64,000 bases of DNA from Congeria kusceri. Lineage: Eukaryota > Mollusca > Bivalvia > Myida > Dreissenidae. The position numbers and the translations under genes are program-made. The stretch is from assembly GCA_027627225.1 (NCBI GenBank), contig CM051040.1, positions 30,361,634 to 30,425,633 on the forward strand, written 5' to 3'. A model generated the notes under the pieces. The model saw nothing but the letters and a program-made list of their open reading frames with translations. It was not told where the DNA came from and did no database searches. Below are positions 21,660 to 32,249 of this stretch, piece after piece; position 1 is the first letter of the stretch, and each line of letters begins with the position of its first letter.

Positions 21660-24600
21660 GTTTGTTTTGTTATGATTGTTGAGAATTAGAAAACGGTATA
21701 AGATTAATGGACCAATGTGATAAACATAATATCATTGTTAATAATTGTTTTATAGAAAATGTTGTAATATAATTAATCCATTTAATTATGAATGTTAGAC
21801 ATAACATAATCTGTGTGAACGTTGACAGCGTCCATTTTCTTTGACGAACTTCAAATGATTTGCAGTGTTCAAATGAAACATATTTTGTTTATCAATGATA
21901 ATCACGCAACTGTCACTACAATGTTGAACAATATTAAGATTGTGTAAAGAAACTCTCTGTTGATGGACATTTTACATGGTTGACTGTATTATTTTTCGAA
22001 TAAAGAAAACGTTATTATATATATTGTAGTAAATCTATTGTATTATGTATACCGTAGCTCAGAGACATTAACCTGACACTCGTGAACTAAATAAGCACAT
22101 ATTACGCGCTTGATTTTTTTCATATTTTTCGTGCATGTGTTTCACTAATGTTTACTTATTAATACCAATACTGAAATTCGCTTTCATACAGTTACAGTTA
22201 AAGTTACAGTTACAGTTACAGTTAACTCGAGTAGAGCATAAAGGTCGGTTTCGGGTTTAGCTATAAATATCGTAACAATGAGTAAAACAGTGTTGTGTTC
22301 AATTGTCTACTTTGTACAACGACAGCATCTCATTAAAATCAAATCCTAAGATTGTTAGGATCTGAAGACATCGTATAACAGGTCACGTCCAAATGCCCTT
22401 CCGAACAATAAAACATCAGCCCTGCTGCGCCCAATGAACTTGCTTTTTGCACAGCAATGTTTGGCCACGGTTTTGAAAAGTGACGCATTTCCAGCTGATC
22501 CTCGAATATAAATCATTTACATTTATTTCCACGGGGATAACAATGGATATAGTCGTACTTTAGGCGAGTAAACATCCGAAGTTCACGTTAATTTCGTGTC
22601 AAGTTAAGTCATTTAATGGCATACTTTAAAAAATGCAAAAATCTGTGATCAAGTCCCTGTAAGAATATGGTCAATTCGTACGTCTTAAGGCTAAGAATGT
22701 GTGTGTGAGTACGGACCCCGTTCAATATTCACAGGGTATGGAACGCAAGAAGGAGACCAAGTTCGAGAAGTTCGCCAAAAGCTGGCAGAAGAACGCCATC
22801 AAGTACATATTCCTGTTCTCGTTCGTCTGCATGATCGCCTGCTGCTGTCTCGCCTGCTGCAAGCGCGCGTGCGTGCGCACGTGGGAAGTCGTCTGCTGGC
22901 ACTGTCGCGACTACCGCGACATCTGCCTCAGACGAGATCCAGGTACGTGTAACATGTTGTAATCAGTATAATATGACAGTTGATTGAACGAATCGTGATG
23001 ATTGGACGTTCACATTGGAGTCATGTTAAATCAATCAGTACACGCGTACCGCAATACAGGTTAGAGACCAGTAAATGAAATCTCCATTGGGTCCCATAGT
23101 TAAATAGCAAAATCTCCTGGTTTCGTTCACCTCGTTCCTTTGTTTCAGATGTTGCTTGTCTGGTCTCTTTGCAAAAGAGAGCATTCCCTCTAATTTCAAG
23201 GCCGCATTACTGTGGCGCTTTCATGAGTCCGTATTTATTAGTGGCTTATACATAAATGTTACCTTTATTAGGGCTGCAACTATACTAGGCAAAACTCCTA
23301 ACGCACATAATAGAAATACTGTCATTATGTTGCATTGAAGCGGAAACAACAAATGAGTCAAAATGACCTTAGCTGACCGATCAATTTTACCAATTATTAT
23401 TTCGTTAAATTGATTAAATATATATACGACGTAAATATAGTAAGTTTTTCTGTGTTACAAAACGCATTGTTTATCTAGACGACATCTTACTTTTAAAATG
23501 GCTACACAGTTTGACTTTAAATGTATTTCTTCAACAAAATCTTTGTTTCGGTATAATAAAATAAATATTGCATTCTTTGAGGGCGGTATCGCATTATTGT
23601 CAGCCCTCGAAAAAATACTGTTCACCGCAGCTTCGCCTTGGGCAACAGTATTTCCTCGGGTTGACAAAGTGCACTATCGCCCTCAAAGAATGCAATAGTT
23701 TTATAATATTGTATTGTATTGCAATATGTGTTTTCCTCATTGCATTGCAACACAGCTTTTGGAAATGATTTTCTGTCTGATTTAAACGTGATATTCAAGT
23801 TTTATGTTACTTCATTTATTCCTATTATTTGGCCAAGTATCATGCTTGCTTTGTCATCATTTATAATTGATGTTTTACAATATATTGCAATATATTGCAG
23901 TATTTGTTTCGCTTAAGGCAATATATTGTAATAAAATCGTTACAGCCTTAAATCGTATGCGGTCAAGAACATAAAATTGACACCGTATTCTAATGTGACA
24001 AGCTGTATTTTATATTACATGATTACCATAAAGTACCGCTACACTAAGAATGTGTCCTTTCGTAATTCACACGAAATTTTAGAATGGCAATGTCTTAGTC
24101 CTACACGTGCTCGTTTTTAACGACATTTAATATCTTTATTTGGTTATTATTGGAATTACATTTCAGCTTCATTTTGGGGAACTCTCTAGAGTAATTTACT
24201 GCAAGAAGACGCGAAGATCAGAATGCGTGCTCAGGATTTTCTTTTTCATTTTAAAGTGCATTTCCTCGTTTATTTCGACAAAATTTCCGGGATCCGTTGT
24301 GAACGCCCGTCGTATTGGCAATTCAATGTCACTTTTATGATCTCAATTATTTCATATGGACATGATTTCTTCATTCGAAAGTGCTTCTGTGCTTTAGTGA
24401 GACAGAAGCGCCTGTTTCAGTGATGAACATTGATAATTTCAGTAAAATCAAAGTATGTGTTCATGATATAATGATATTTCTTGGTTGTCCTTTTCATTGT
24501 GCTGTATTTGATACGTTCTTGTATTCCGAAGATGTTCATATAGTTCTTCATATTTCGTGATATTCCGTGATTTTGTGTGATATTCCGTGACACTTTGTGA

Positions 24601-27600
24601 TATTTCGAGACATTTTGGATATTCTCTGATATTTTATGATATTGCTTGCTACTATATTTACAAGGAATATCATAAAATATCAGAGAATAAATGTCTCGAA
24701 ATATCACAAACTGTCACCACCCCCTGTAGGTCGGCAAACCAATTTGCAGATGATAAATCAAATTTCAGAGAAAACATGTCGGACAAATTACTTATTACAG
24801 TAATTTATTTACAAATACTCATATCTGTAAGGTAAGTTTCAACATTTAAAATATCGCACAAGATACAATGATATTTTGTACGTATAATGCGCTGTTACAA
24901 ACGATTCCTATTGGCAATTATTTGGCCAAATTGGTATGAATTTGGTTAAGAATGTAGAAAAATCAGTAAAGTTGGCAATATTTTAAGTAAAAAAGTACTG
25001 ATCAGTTATTGTTTTTGTAATTATTAATGTACGACCTTACGTATCTGCCATTCCTCTTTGTATATCTGATTCATGCGTTGTTTAAATGCACCAAATACGC
25101 GTTATATTGTTATTTTCGTGGGACACTATACTGTAAAATTGATAAAGCCCTAACTTTTAGGTGATAAAGTCCAAACTATTTTTAAAAACTGAATGGATAA
25201 TAACCAGACTTGTAAAAGAGTGTTTTATGTAAATGCTATAAATTTATGCATTTAAACCATTTTGAGCGAGATTTTAACATTGTTGACCACAAAACTTCAC
25301 TAAAGCATTGTGCAACAATTTTATAAAGTAAACATAATCATAGTTAAGGTTCTTATCACAGTAATTCTTTACTGCTGGAGAATTATTCAAAGGGACTGCC
25401 AATATAAAAATGGGAAAAAGATCTCATCTTAAATGAATTTATAATAAATGGCAAAGATTGTTTTATTGTCCCTGTACATAAAAAGGAGATTTAAATGACA
25501 CAAATAATTTAAGAGTGATAACTATGTTAAGTGTCATAGGTAAAGTGTTCACAAATTTTATTAAAAGTAGGCAAACTGGGCTGAAAGTACCATATACCGC
25601 TGGAAGCACAAGCTGAGTGTCGAGCGAAAATGGGAACAGCAGATCACGTATTTGCCCTTCACCGTCCGCATACATGAGTAGGAAGCATTTTAACATGCCT
25701 ATATCAATACCACTAGCACCTTTTGCGTACAATATATCCTCCATGTCATTGATATACAAAGAAAAAAGAATCGGAAACAAAACACTCGCCTTGTCTTAGA
25801 CCTAAATGTCTCTCAAATGCAGTTCCGATATCATAATGATGTCTTACTTTTGTGTACACATGAGTAAACATTGCTTTTATAGTTGTAAAACGTGGTCCTC
25901 GAATACCGAGTCTGTATATTCTGTACCAAGGATATCCCTTACAATGTAATCAAATGCTTTTGTAATGTCCATAAAACAACAATAAAATTGCTTATTTTAA
26001 TTTAAAATATGTTATTAAATGGTGAAGGACAAATAGGTGTCGAAATCAGCATACATAATGACTTTACATTATCCGAGACAGGGATACTTGACTTTTTAAC
26101 TATGAGTAAAACGAATATAATAAAGTACTGGTTTAAGGTTATCTGTGCTCCAGAACATATATATAAATATGCCAGACGATATTGAAAGTAATCCCATAAA
26201 AACCAACTGGGCAAGTCAAGTGAACTGTATTCTAAGTTCATTGGGATTCTATCATATCTGCTTGGCACAAGGTGTTGGTGATCTCAATGGGTTTTTTTCT
26301 GTGTTTAAGCAAAGAATTACTGACACTTTTGTCCATGGTGTAGAAGGACGCATAAATGGCTATTCAAGGGCATTATTTTGTAGAAATATCTTCTGCTTTG
26401 AACTTCAAATTTACCTTAAATGGGTTAACATCGAGATGGTAATGTGGAATAATACCGATATTAGTAATATAGTGTTTGCCCAGTTTGCCCTGATCTCGAA
26501 GATGAATATCATCTTATTTTTTTAATGTAACATCTACTCACAAACAAGACAAAAATACAATACATATATCAGTATATTATATACGTCACCCAAGCTTGTT
26601 AAAAGCCACAGAGTTATTTTCCTCACAGAATCGAAATACTACCAAATTACTAGCTGTTTATGCATGTAGAGCTTTTGAAATTACAAATACGGTCAGTACA
26701 TGATGATTAATGCTATTTTATTAAGTTACATGCAGTACATATCACTTTTATGAATACAGTGCATATTACTTAAATGTTTAACTTAGATATACATTATTTT
26801 TGCAAAGCATGATAATACAGTACCGATAACTTTCACGTATTACTTAAATATACATTATTTGTGTAAAGCATGAGAACACAGTACAGATCACTGTTATGTA
26901 TTACTAAGATAACAATTATTTTTGTAAAGCATGAGAATACATTAGAGATCACTTTTATGTATTACTAAGATATAAATTATGTTTGTAAAGCATGATAATA
27001 CAGTACAGATTACTTTTGTGTATTACTTAGATACAAATAATTTTTGTAAAGCACGATAATACAGTATAAAATACTTTTATATAGTACTCGCAGATAAATA
27101 AAAATAAATGTATTTCTCTTTCTTAAAGCATGATAATAGTATTTGTTTCTATTTGTATAATTGTTATTCATGACGATCACGGGCCATGTTGGCCTTATTC
27201 GTTTTTATATGCTATATTGAACCATTTTTGAATAAACTTTTTTTTCTTCTATTACATATAATACAAATATGTATATGTAATGAACGTATGTAATGAAAAC
27301 TAGCACAAAACAAACCTTCCTTTGCAAAAAATAATCATTTTATCGCGCAGTTTGAGCTTTATCCATTTTAAGTTTGGACTTTATTTACACATTTTCTTCA
27401 AACAGTTGGGCTTTATCCATAAATGAGCATACCATTCCGAGATATAATTGATTTTAACCCACTACGGTCTCAACTAACAAACGTATGAATGCCCTTTTAG
27501 ATAGATTATATCACTACTCTGTAACGGTTTAGTTCACTAATTTGTCGATTTAGATGCCAAAACTTAAATAAATACGTACATTTTTTGAATATTTTGTATT

Positions 27601-27998
27601 TCCTCCAGACACTTTATATATTTCTTCTTAGAAAAACGTAGATATCTGGCAATACACTTAATACATAATGGCGTTGGACATTACTTTATACATGTGTACA
27701 ATAATTGTGTATATATACTGACTTAAATCGCCGAAAAATTCAAAATAAGTAGCTACCTGTCAATTGCGGACGATATGTTTTCTCTGAAATTTGATTTATC
27801 ATCTGCAAATTAGTTTACCGACGTACATCGGTGGTCACGGATATATGTAACGTTTCAGCGTACATACGCGCGCGCCAGTTTGCAGACGACTACGGCATCA
27901 AGATAGACTACGACCAGTACAAGAAAATCAAGCATTCCTACGAAGAATCACTCAAGAAACAAGGTTACGGCAGTAAAATCGACCTCTCCGGTCGCTAG
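21394..27998 (+). CDS. Three-exon gene for a cysteine-rich single-pass membrane protein (5' partial)
   Basis: Joining 21394-21659, 22735-22942 and 27859-27998 gives one open frame ending in TAG at 27996-27998. Splice sites are GT-AG, with phase 0 at the first junction and phase 1 at the second. Counting from the only upstream in-frame ATG (21378) the protein has 209 residues. Residues 1-94 are polar and acidic; 97-114 are strongly basic; about 115-136 form one membrane segment dense in cysteine. Ten cysteines fall in 126-158, a pattern often palmitoylated in other membrane proteins. Residues 164-209 are charged and tyrosine-rich. I do not recognise the family. The ATG has a poor context and TTTAG precedes 21394, so an upstream exon is likelier than a start at 21378. 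The higher GC and codon-like third positions of exons 2-3 support reality. Confidence 0.7.
21660..22734 (+). other. Intron 1 of the membrane-protein gene
   Basis: A 1,075-bp AT-rich intron is inferred from the splice sites. It contains a short (CAGTTA)n run at about 22192-22225 and no recognisable transposon. Confidence 0.6.
22735..22942 (+). CDS. Exon 2, encoding the transmembrane and cysteine-rich part
   Basis: The acceptor is TTCACAG and the donor AG|GTACGT, both close to consensus. The exon is markedly GC-rich with C or G at most third positions, unlike its flanks. It encodes KSWQKNAIKYIFLFSF, then CMIACCCLACCKRAC and VVCWHC. This is the strongest single exon in the window. Confidence 0.85.
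23269..23950. mobile_element. hAT-like short element with TAGGGCTGCAAC ends
   Basis: The left end TAGGGCTGCAAC is mirrored by GTTACAGCCTTA. The interior shows many TATTGCAATA words. A relative with the same ends lies at 52384-52787. The start TAGGGCTGCAAC resembles hAT-type MITEs known to me, but no 8-bp target duplication is clear. A different MITE sits inside at 23566-23697. Confidence 0.55.
23566..23697. mobile_element. 132-bp MITE nested in the hAT-like element
   Basis: ATTGCATTCTTTGAGGGCG at the left is answered by CGCCCTCAAAGAATGCAAT at the right, a perfect 19-bp terminal inverted repeat. Inner symmetry around CTGTTCACCGCAGC and GGCAACAG is also visible. The high arm identity suggests a fairly recent insertion. 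Confidence 0.85.
24587..24717. repeat. 131-bp hairpin with arms of about 55-60 bp
   Basis: GTGACACTTTGTGATATTTC at the left is matched by GAAATATCACAAACTGTCAC at the right. Arms are well matched around a loop of about 13-18 bp, which would give a long stem-loop in RNA from either strand. It overlaps the outer edge of a larger inverted repeat. Confidence 0.85.
25425..26530. mobile_element. LINE fragment with its middle inverted
   Basis: Three parts of one LINE ORF2 are recognisable. Plus strand 25470-25570 encodes PVHKKGDLNDTNN and LSVIGKVFTNFIKSR, which is the fingers part of reverse transcriptase. Minus strand about 25990-25640 encodes CCFMDITKAFDY (motif A) and PILFSLYINDMEDILYAKGA, ending at a mutated YADG where YADD is expected. 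Plus strand about 26100-26525 encodes the downstream region with IIKYWFKV, LSSLGFYHI and VFKQRITDTF. The order fits one copy with a central inversion. Frameshifts and stops make it a pseudogene. Confidence 0.75.
26690..27140. repeat. 61-bp tandem repeat, about six to seven diverged copies
   Basis: The word AAAGCA(T/C)GA recurs at 26804, 26865, 26926, 26987 and 27048, exactly 61 bp apart, with a less regular copy near 27125. The units have diverged by substitutions, so the array is old. Confidence 0.9.
27859..27998 (+). CDS. Exon 3 (terminal) of the membrane-protein gene
   Basis: The acceptor is ACGTTTCAG. The first two bases complete the split codon from exon 2 to give alanine. The exon encodes YIRARQFADDYGIKIDYDQY and then a lysine/serine-rich end, with TAG at 27996. 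GC content is again above the surroundings. An 18-bp gap separates it from the arm of the intronic inverted repeat. Confidence 0.8.
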
Positions 27999-28002
27999 GA
28001 TG

Positions 28003-28047
28003 GTTACCATAGTAACAAGCCGTGCCATAACACGTTACCATGGTGAC
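28003..28047. promoter_or_regulatory. Two X-box-like palindromes just after the stop codon
   Basis: GTTACCATAGTAAC at 28003-28016 fits the RFX X-box consensus GTNRCCNNRGYAAC exactly, and GTTACCATGGTGAC at 28034-28047 fits it except for one base. They lie in the presumed 3' untranslated region. RFX proteins bind such sites in many animals. Function at this position is unproven. Confidence 0.4.
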
Positions 28048-28254
28048 AACGTGGTTTACTGTTAAAAAAAATTGCTTTGGCATCATCGTTGTGGTGTGAT
28101 ATGCAATGTTGTCCTTGGGTATGTTTGAAAAAAAAAACACGAAACTATTACATTGACATTTACAAGATTTGGTTGCTTGGAGACCACTGCCCACCTTGTT
28201 GTTATGTGCATTGGTTGCTATGCCGTGTATAGAAAGTTGTTGCTTTGATAGTGC

Positions 28255-28260
28255 AATAAA
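28255..28260 (+). terminator. Candidate polyadenylation signal AATAAA
   Basis: This is the first good AATAAA after the stop codon at 27998, and gives a 3' untranslated region of about 280 bp. Confidence 0.5.
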
Positions 28261-28595
28261 AATGTTTCATGGTATTGATAGTGTCGGTGAAAGCGTCTTT
28301 TATTGTAACCATGTTAATCCAGGATGGTATGAGCTCTACAGGTCATCGCAGTACGGTTTTCGTCAAACACTAACAACTTGTTCTTATTTTGATCATGTTT
28401 GTATAGCAGAAAAGGTTGAAAACGAAGACATCTACTGAAAAGTTTTGTCCGTGGAAACTTATGTACTGTGGTAAGCTAATGCTTCTTAGGATTATAATAA
28501 CCTATATGCGAGATTTAACAAGAATAAGAACAAGAACAGCAGCAGAGATTACACCTAACAACAATAACATCAATCATTAAGTAATATTAAATTTT

Positions 28596-28825
28596 GAGGC
28601 GTGTCGTGGGAAAACCGGGCTTAATGTATGTGCGTAAAGTGTCGTCCCATGTTAGCATGTGCAGTCCGCACAGGCTAGTCCAGGACGGCACTCCCCGCCT
28701 ACGGTGGATTTCTATTTAGAAGAGACTTCCTCGAAACAGAAAACACCATAAAAGCGGACTGCACAGGCTAATCCGGGACGACACTACGCACATGCATTAA
28801 GCCTGGGTTTCCCACAACACGCCTC
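28596..28825. mobile_element. GAGGCGTGTCG inverted-repeat MITE, copy 1
   Basis: The start GAGGCGTGTCGTGGGAAAAC and the reverse-complementary end GTTTCCCACAACACGCCTC bound 230 bp. The ends are followed inward by matching GCACATGCATTAAGC and CGGGACGACAC blocks. TAATATTA occurs close to both sides, a possible target duplication. I recall this family as abundant in dreissenid-type bivalve genomes. Confidence 0.85.
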
Positions 28826-29396
28826 TAATATTATTTCTGAACATTCATGCATATCTGACATGTTCACGAACGTAACTCGTCTACTAAACCGGTAAGCATT
28901 TTTGGTATAACAATGAGACACGTGTATATCACTTGCACGCCATTCAAAGCGCTAGCAACGCCTGCACAAAAATAAGAAAAGTTTTGTTGAGATGCATTAC
29001 CATTGCATCGCAGTGTCATTACAGTCATCGTCAAGCTTTATACTAGTTTGTATTATATAGTGTAGCCAATAATCTCGATAAGTCGTTTACTTTTTTTTAA
29101 ATATATAAAACTTTATGCCAGTAGGTCATGCAAAGGATGTGGTGGCATAATTTTTCACACAGCCTGTAATCCTTTTTACCAGAGGCCTCAAACATCAGTC
29201 TAACAACAGTTGACGTTTTGCTAAATTAAAAAAAAAAAAACACGCCCACTCAATTCCACGTAAGACGCAGGACGTCAAAACGAAGACAAATACCGTTTAC
29301 ATAAAACGATTGTTCTACACGCCCCTTCACCAAACAACAGTAACAGATGTGCTAGACTTCTGAACTGCCAATCGCATTGTAAATCACATCTCGTCT
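28826..29396. other. Gene-free stretch
   Basis: AT-rich DNA with a poly-A run at 29228-29240. No feature is recognised. Confidence 0.4.
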
Positions 29397-29398
29397 AA

Positions 29399-30179
29399 CG
29401 TAAAATATCTATATTTTCGGACACTTAAAAATAATTAAAAATGTTCGTGTCCGATAATTTAGATTCACAAAAATATTCCCTAATTACAGGTGTCCGAAAA
29501 TTTATAGACACTATGACAATATTGCAATTACGTTCGGATATGTCCGGTGTATAACGTTTTTTGCCGAATATACACGGATAGTATCGATTAATTATTTCGA
29601 GTGCTGTTAAATACTACGCCGTAAAGTATTATTAATTTTTAGCGATGTTTGTAATTAATTTTAAATCATGTCATATGTTTGACTTTGTTTTACAGAAAAT
29701 TACGCCAAGACTGCATTTTTGTCGACCGAGTTCAAAGATGAATAAATTAAGCAGAATTTATTGGTAAATAATTAAGACTGGTTAAGACTGGTTCCTTAAT
29801 TGAATAATTTCAACAGCATATTTAATATACGATATCAATACCTGTATACACAATCGGGTAAACCCATTATTTATTGCACATGGCTCTGAACCCAATGACG
29901 CTAATGTAACGGTCCACCGCCTCCACTCATTCATATGCCACGTTTTATGACCTTCATCCGGTTATAAAAACGCATGTGCGCTGTGTCACCGGATTAACGC
30001 AAACAGGTTAGAATTCTGCTAAAATACCACTGTCATATCAAACGTCCGAAAATTAAGATTAATTAATTTTGGTTTAAAATCATGATGTCCGAAAATATAC
30101 AGTGACACAAAATATTTATTTTGGCTAAAAAAGAGGGTGTCCGAAAATTTACAGTTTCCGAAAATATAGATATTTTACG
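29399..30179. mobile_element. TA-flanked element with TATTTTCGGA ends
   Basis: The left end CGTAAAATATCTATATTTTC (continuing CGGA) is matched in reverse by the right end, and TA lies next to both ends at 29396-29397 and 30181-30182. Inside, TGTCCGAAAAT recurs several times in both orientations. A TA target and this size suggest a non-autonomous Tc1/mariner-type element. There is no transposase. Confidence 0.75.
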
Positions 30180-30182
30180 GTA

Positions 30183-30640
30183 TCCATCATTTGTGTAAAT
30201 TAACATTACAATTATAAATGAGGGATTCACTTCTGCTACAAACTTCACTTATAATAAATCGTTTTTTTTAAACTTAATGAGAGCACATTTATTGCACAAA
30301 GATGTATTGACCGCTGGCATGCGCGTAAACCGGTAATTCAGATTTGTTTAAGTTATAAAAAAGTGAACATGAGCTTCGAACATGGCATGCATTTAAACGT
30401 ACATGATCGACGGTGATTGTATGTCATGCAGTCGAAAGTTATAATATATCAAATTAGTGCTGTTTGAGCATACAATTACTTCTGTAACAGATATATGATG
30501 ATGTCAGATATGTATAAGATGTTTGTTTTGTTTAATATACATGTGTGGAATGAGCAGGCAGTTGGTTCTAGAAGAAGTGTTTGATCATAGATGTGAATTT
30601 GTATAGAAAGAAACGCACTTTGAAATTGTTTTAAATATTT
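30183..30640. other. Gene-free stretch, start of duplicated segment
   Basis: Sequence from about 30370 to 30490 resembles 48890-49010 (shared ATTGTATG, CATGCAG, TTTGAGCAT and TTCTGTAA words in order). No coding sequence is present. Confidence 0.5.
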
Positions 30641-30874
30641 GAGGCGTGTCGTGGGAAAACCGGGCTTAATGCGTGTGCGTATAGTGTCGTCCCGGATCAG
30701 CCTGTGCAGTCCGCACAGGCTAATCCGGGACGGCACTTTCCGCTTTTATGGTGTTTTCTGTTTCAAGGAAGTCCGTCCTAAGCATAAATCCACTGTAGGT
30801 GGAAAGTGCACAGGCTAATCCGGGACGACACTTTACGCACATGCAATAAGCCCGGTTTTCCCACGACACGCCTC
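30641..30874. mobile_element. GAGGCGTGTCG inverted-repeat MITE, copy 2
   Basis: Both ends are nearly perfect (GAGGCGTGTCGTGGGAAAAC and its complement). ATTT flanks both sides, a possible 4-bp target duplication. It interrupts the duplicated segment relative to 48890-49960. Confidence 0.9.
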
Positions 30875-31474
30875 ATTTTAGCTGTTCAGCCTATCTGACC
30901 TATTTCCAACTTATGGCAGGTGGTTTTAGTAATCATTGATTTGAATTTCGTAAGGAAATCCTCGCATTTACTACTATTTTGCTTGTCAGCCTATCTTACC
31001 TATTTCTAATGAGTAATGTGATTGTTTAACCAATTTGTAAAGGCTTCGACGGGAAATACGCACACAAATGCGTGAAAGTTTAATGTCATTAATCAATTCA
31101 TTAAAAATTACAATTACCGAATGCGATTTTTTTCATAAAATCCCAGCATATAACACACTCGATTATATCAGGACAATCAGGAACCAATTTTTCATAAGGG
31201 TTGAAACATAAGAATAATTTTTATTTACCGCATAATAAGTATAAGGTCAAACTGGGTCCATGAAATTACACTCCACATCTACATCATACAGAGAATGATA
31301 CATGTATGTAATCAGGTCCAAAGTATTTGGTCAAGCAGAACATTACAGAATATCAGACTTCGAGAAAACGAAATTTCAGCAGGTATTAACATGTAATCGT
31401 CACTGAATAGTGCTATGTCAAACATTGTACCACTGATTACACACTACAGGTCTGTGAAGTTGGCTGTTAGATGT
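30875..31474. other. Duplicated non-coding sequence
   Basis: The parts around 30910-30960 and 31140-31200 resemble 49060-49110 and 49840-49900 (for example ACACTCGATTA followed by ATCA). No frame is conserved between them. Confidence 0.5.
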
Positions 31475-32046
31475 TAGATATTCACCAGCTGTTCAAACTA
31501 CAATGCATAGCTATGCATCAGGTGTTCGTCAGATGTTCAAAGGCAAAAGAATAGCTATACACTAGGTGTTCGCTAAGTATTCAAATCAGAATGTATAGCT
31601 ATGCACCAGGTGTTCGTCAGATGTTCAAAGGCAAAAGTATAGCTATTCACCAGGTGTTCGTCAGATGTTCAAAGGCAAAAGTATAGCTATGCATCAGGTG
31701 TTCGTCAGTTGTTCAAAGGCAAATGTATAGCTATGCATCAGGTGTTCGTCAGATGTTCAAGGCAAATGTATAGCTATACACCAGGTGTTTACTAGGTATT
31801 CTTATCAGAATGTCTAGCTATGCACCAGGTGTTCGTCAGATGTTCAAAGGCAAAAGAACAGCTATGCACCAGGTGTTCGTCAGATGTTCAAAGGCAAAAG
31901 TATAGCTATATACCAGGTGTTCACTAGGTATTCAAATCAGAATGTATAGCTGTGCACCAGGTGTTCGCCAGATGTTCAAAGGCAAATGCATAGATATACA
32001 CCATGTGTTTACTAGGTATTCACATCAGAATGTATAGCTATGCTAT
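31475..32046. repeat. 44-bp minisatellite with two unit types
   Basis: About 13 units of 44 bp share TAGCTATGCACCAGGTGTT. One type continues CGTCAGATGTTCAAAGGCAA and the other CACTAGGTATTCAAATCAGA. The second type appears at intervals of a few units, so a multi-unit block seems to have been amplified. Confidence 0.95.
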
Positions 32047-32050
32047 GTAT

Positions 32051-32084
32051 AAAATGTACACATGTATACACATGTGTACATTTT
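32051..32084. repeat. Perfect 15-bp-arm palindrome
   Basis: AAAATGTACACATGT, a 4-bp ATAC spacer and the exact reverse complement lie immediately after the 44-bp array. It could extrude as a hairpin and may have promoted instability of the array. Confidence 0.95.
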
Positions 32085-32249
32085 AATTGACTCCGGTTGA
32101 ATGCCGTGGGATTCAATTTCCAATACCAAATAAAATCTGCTAGCATGTGCTTGTAGCTCGTTAATTATAAGCACACTATTTGGACATGTTATCGTTCGTG
32201 ATGGCAACATTACAACTTTGTAATATAATGCGTATGTGTGTTTGGTGAA

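Larger units (their letters stand above)
24715..27841. repeat. 3.1-kb long inverted repeat around LINE debris
   Basis: The left part 24728-24785 (TTTGCAGATGATAAATCAAA, then TTTCAGAGAAAACAT) is matched in reverse near 27768-27825. A second matching pair involves GATAAAGCCC and GATAAAGTCCAAACT near 25140 against the reverse of about 27350-27420. Between the arms lie a LINE fragment and a 61-bp tandem array. It could be a foldback transposon or an inverted duplication; target duplications were not found. Confidence 0.6.
22943..27858 (+). other. Intron 2, rich in mobile elements
   Basis: This 4.9-kb intron holds an hAT-like short element with a nested MITE, a hairpin, a long inverted repeat around a rearranged LINE fragment, and a 61-bp tandem array. 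Its last 18 bp before exon 3 directly follow the right arm of that inverted repeat. Confidence 0.65.

Noticed and set aside
28169..28438. Frame with a hydrophobic start resembling a secreted protein
   Set aside because: It begins at TTG, spans the gene's presumed polyadenylation signal, and has no upstream in-frame ATG or acceptor.
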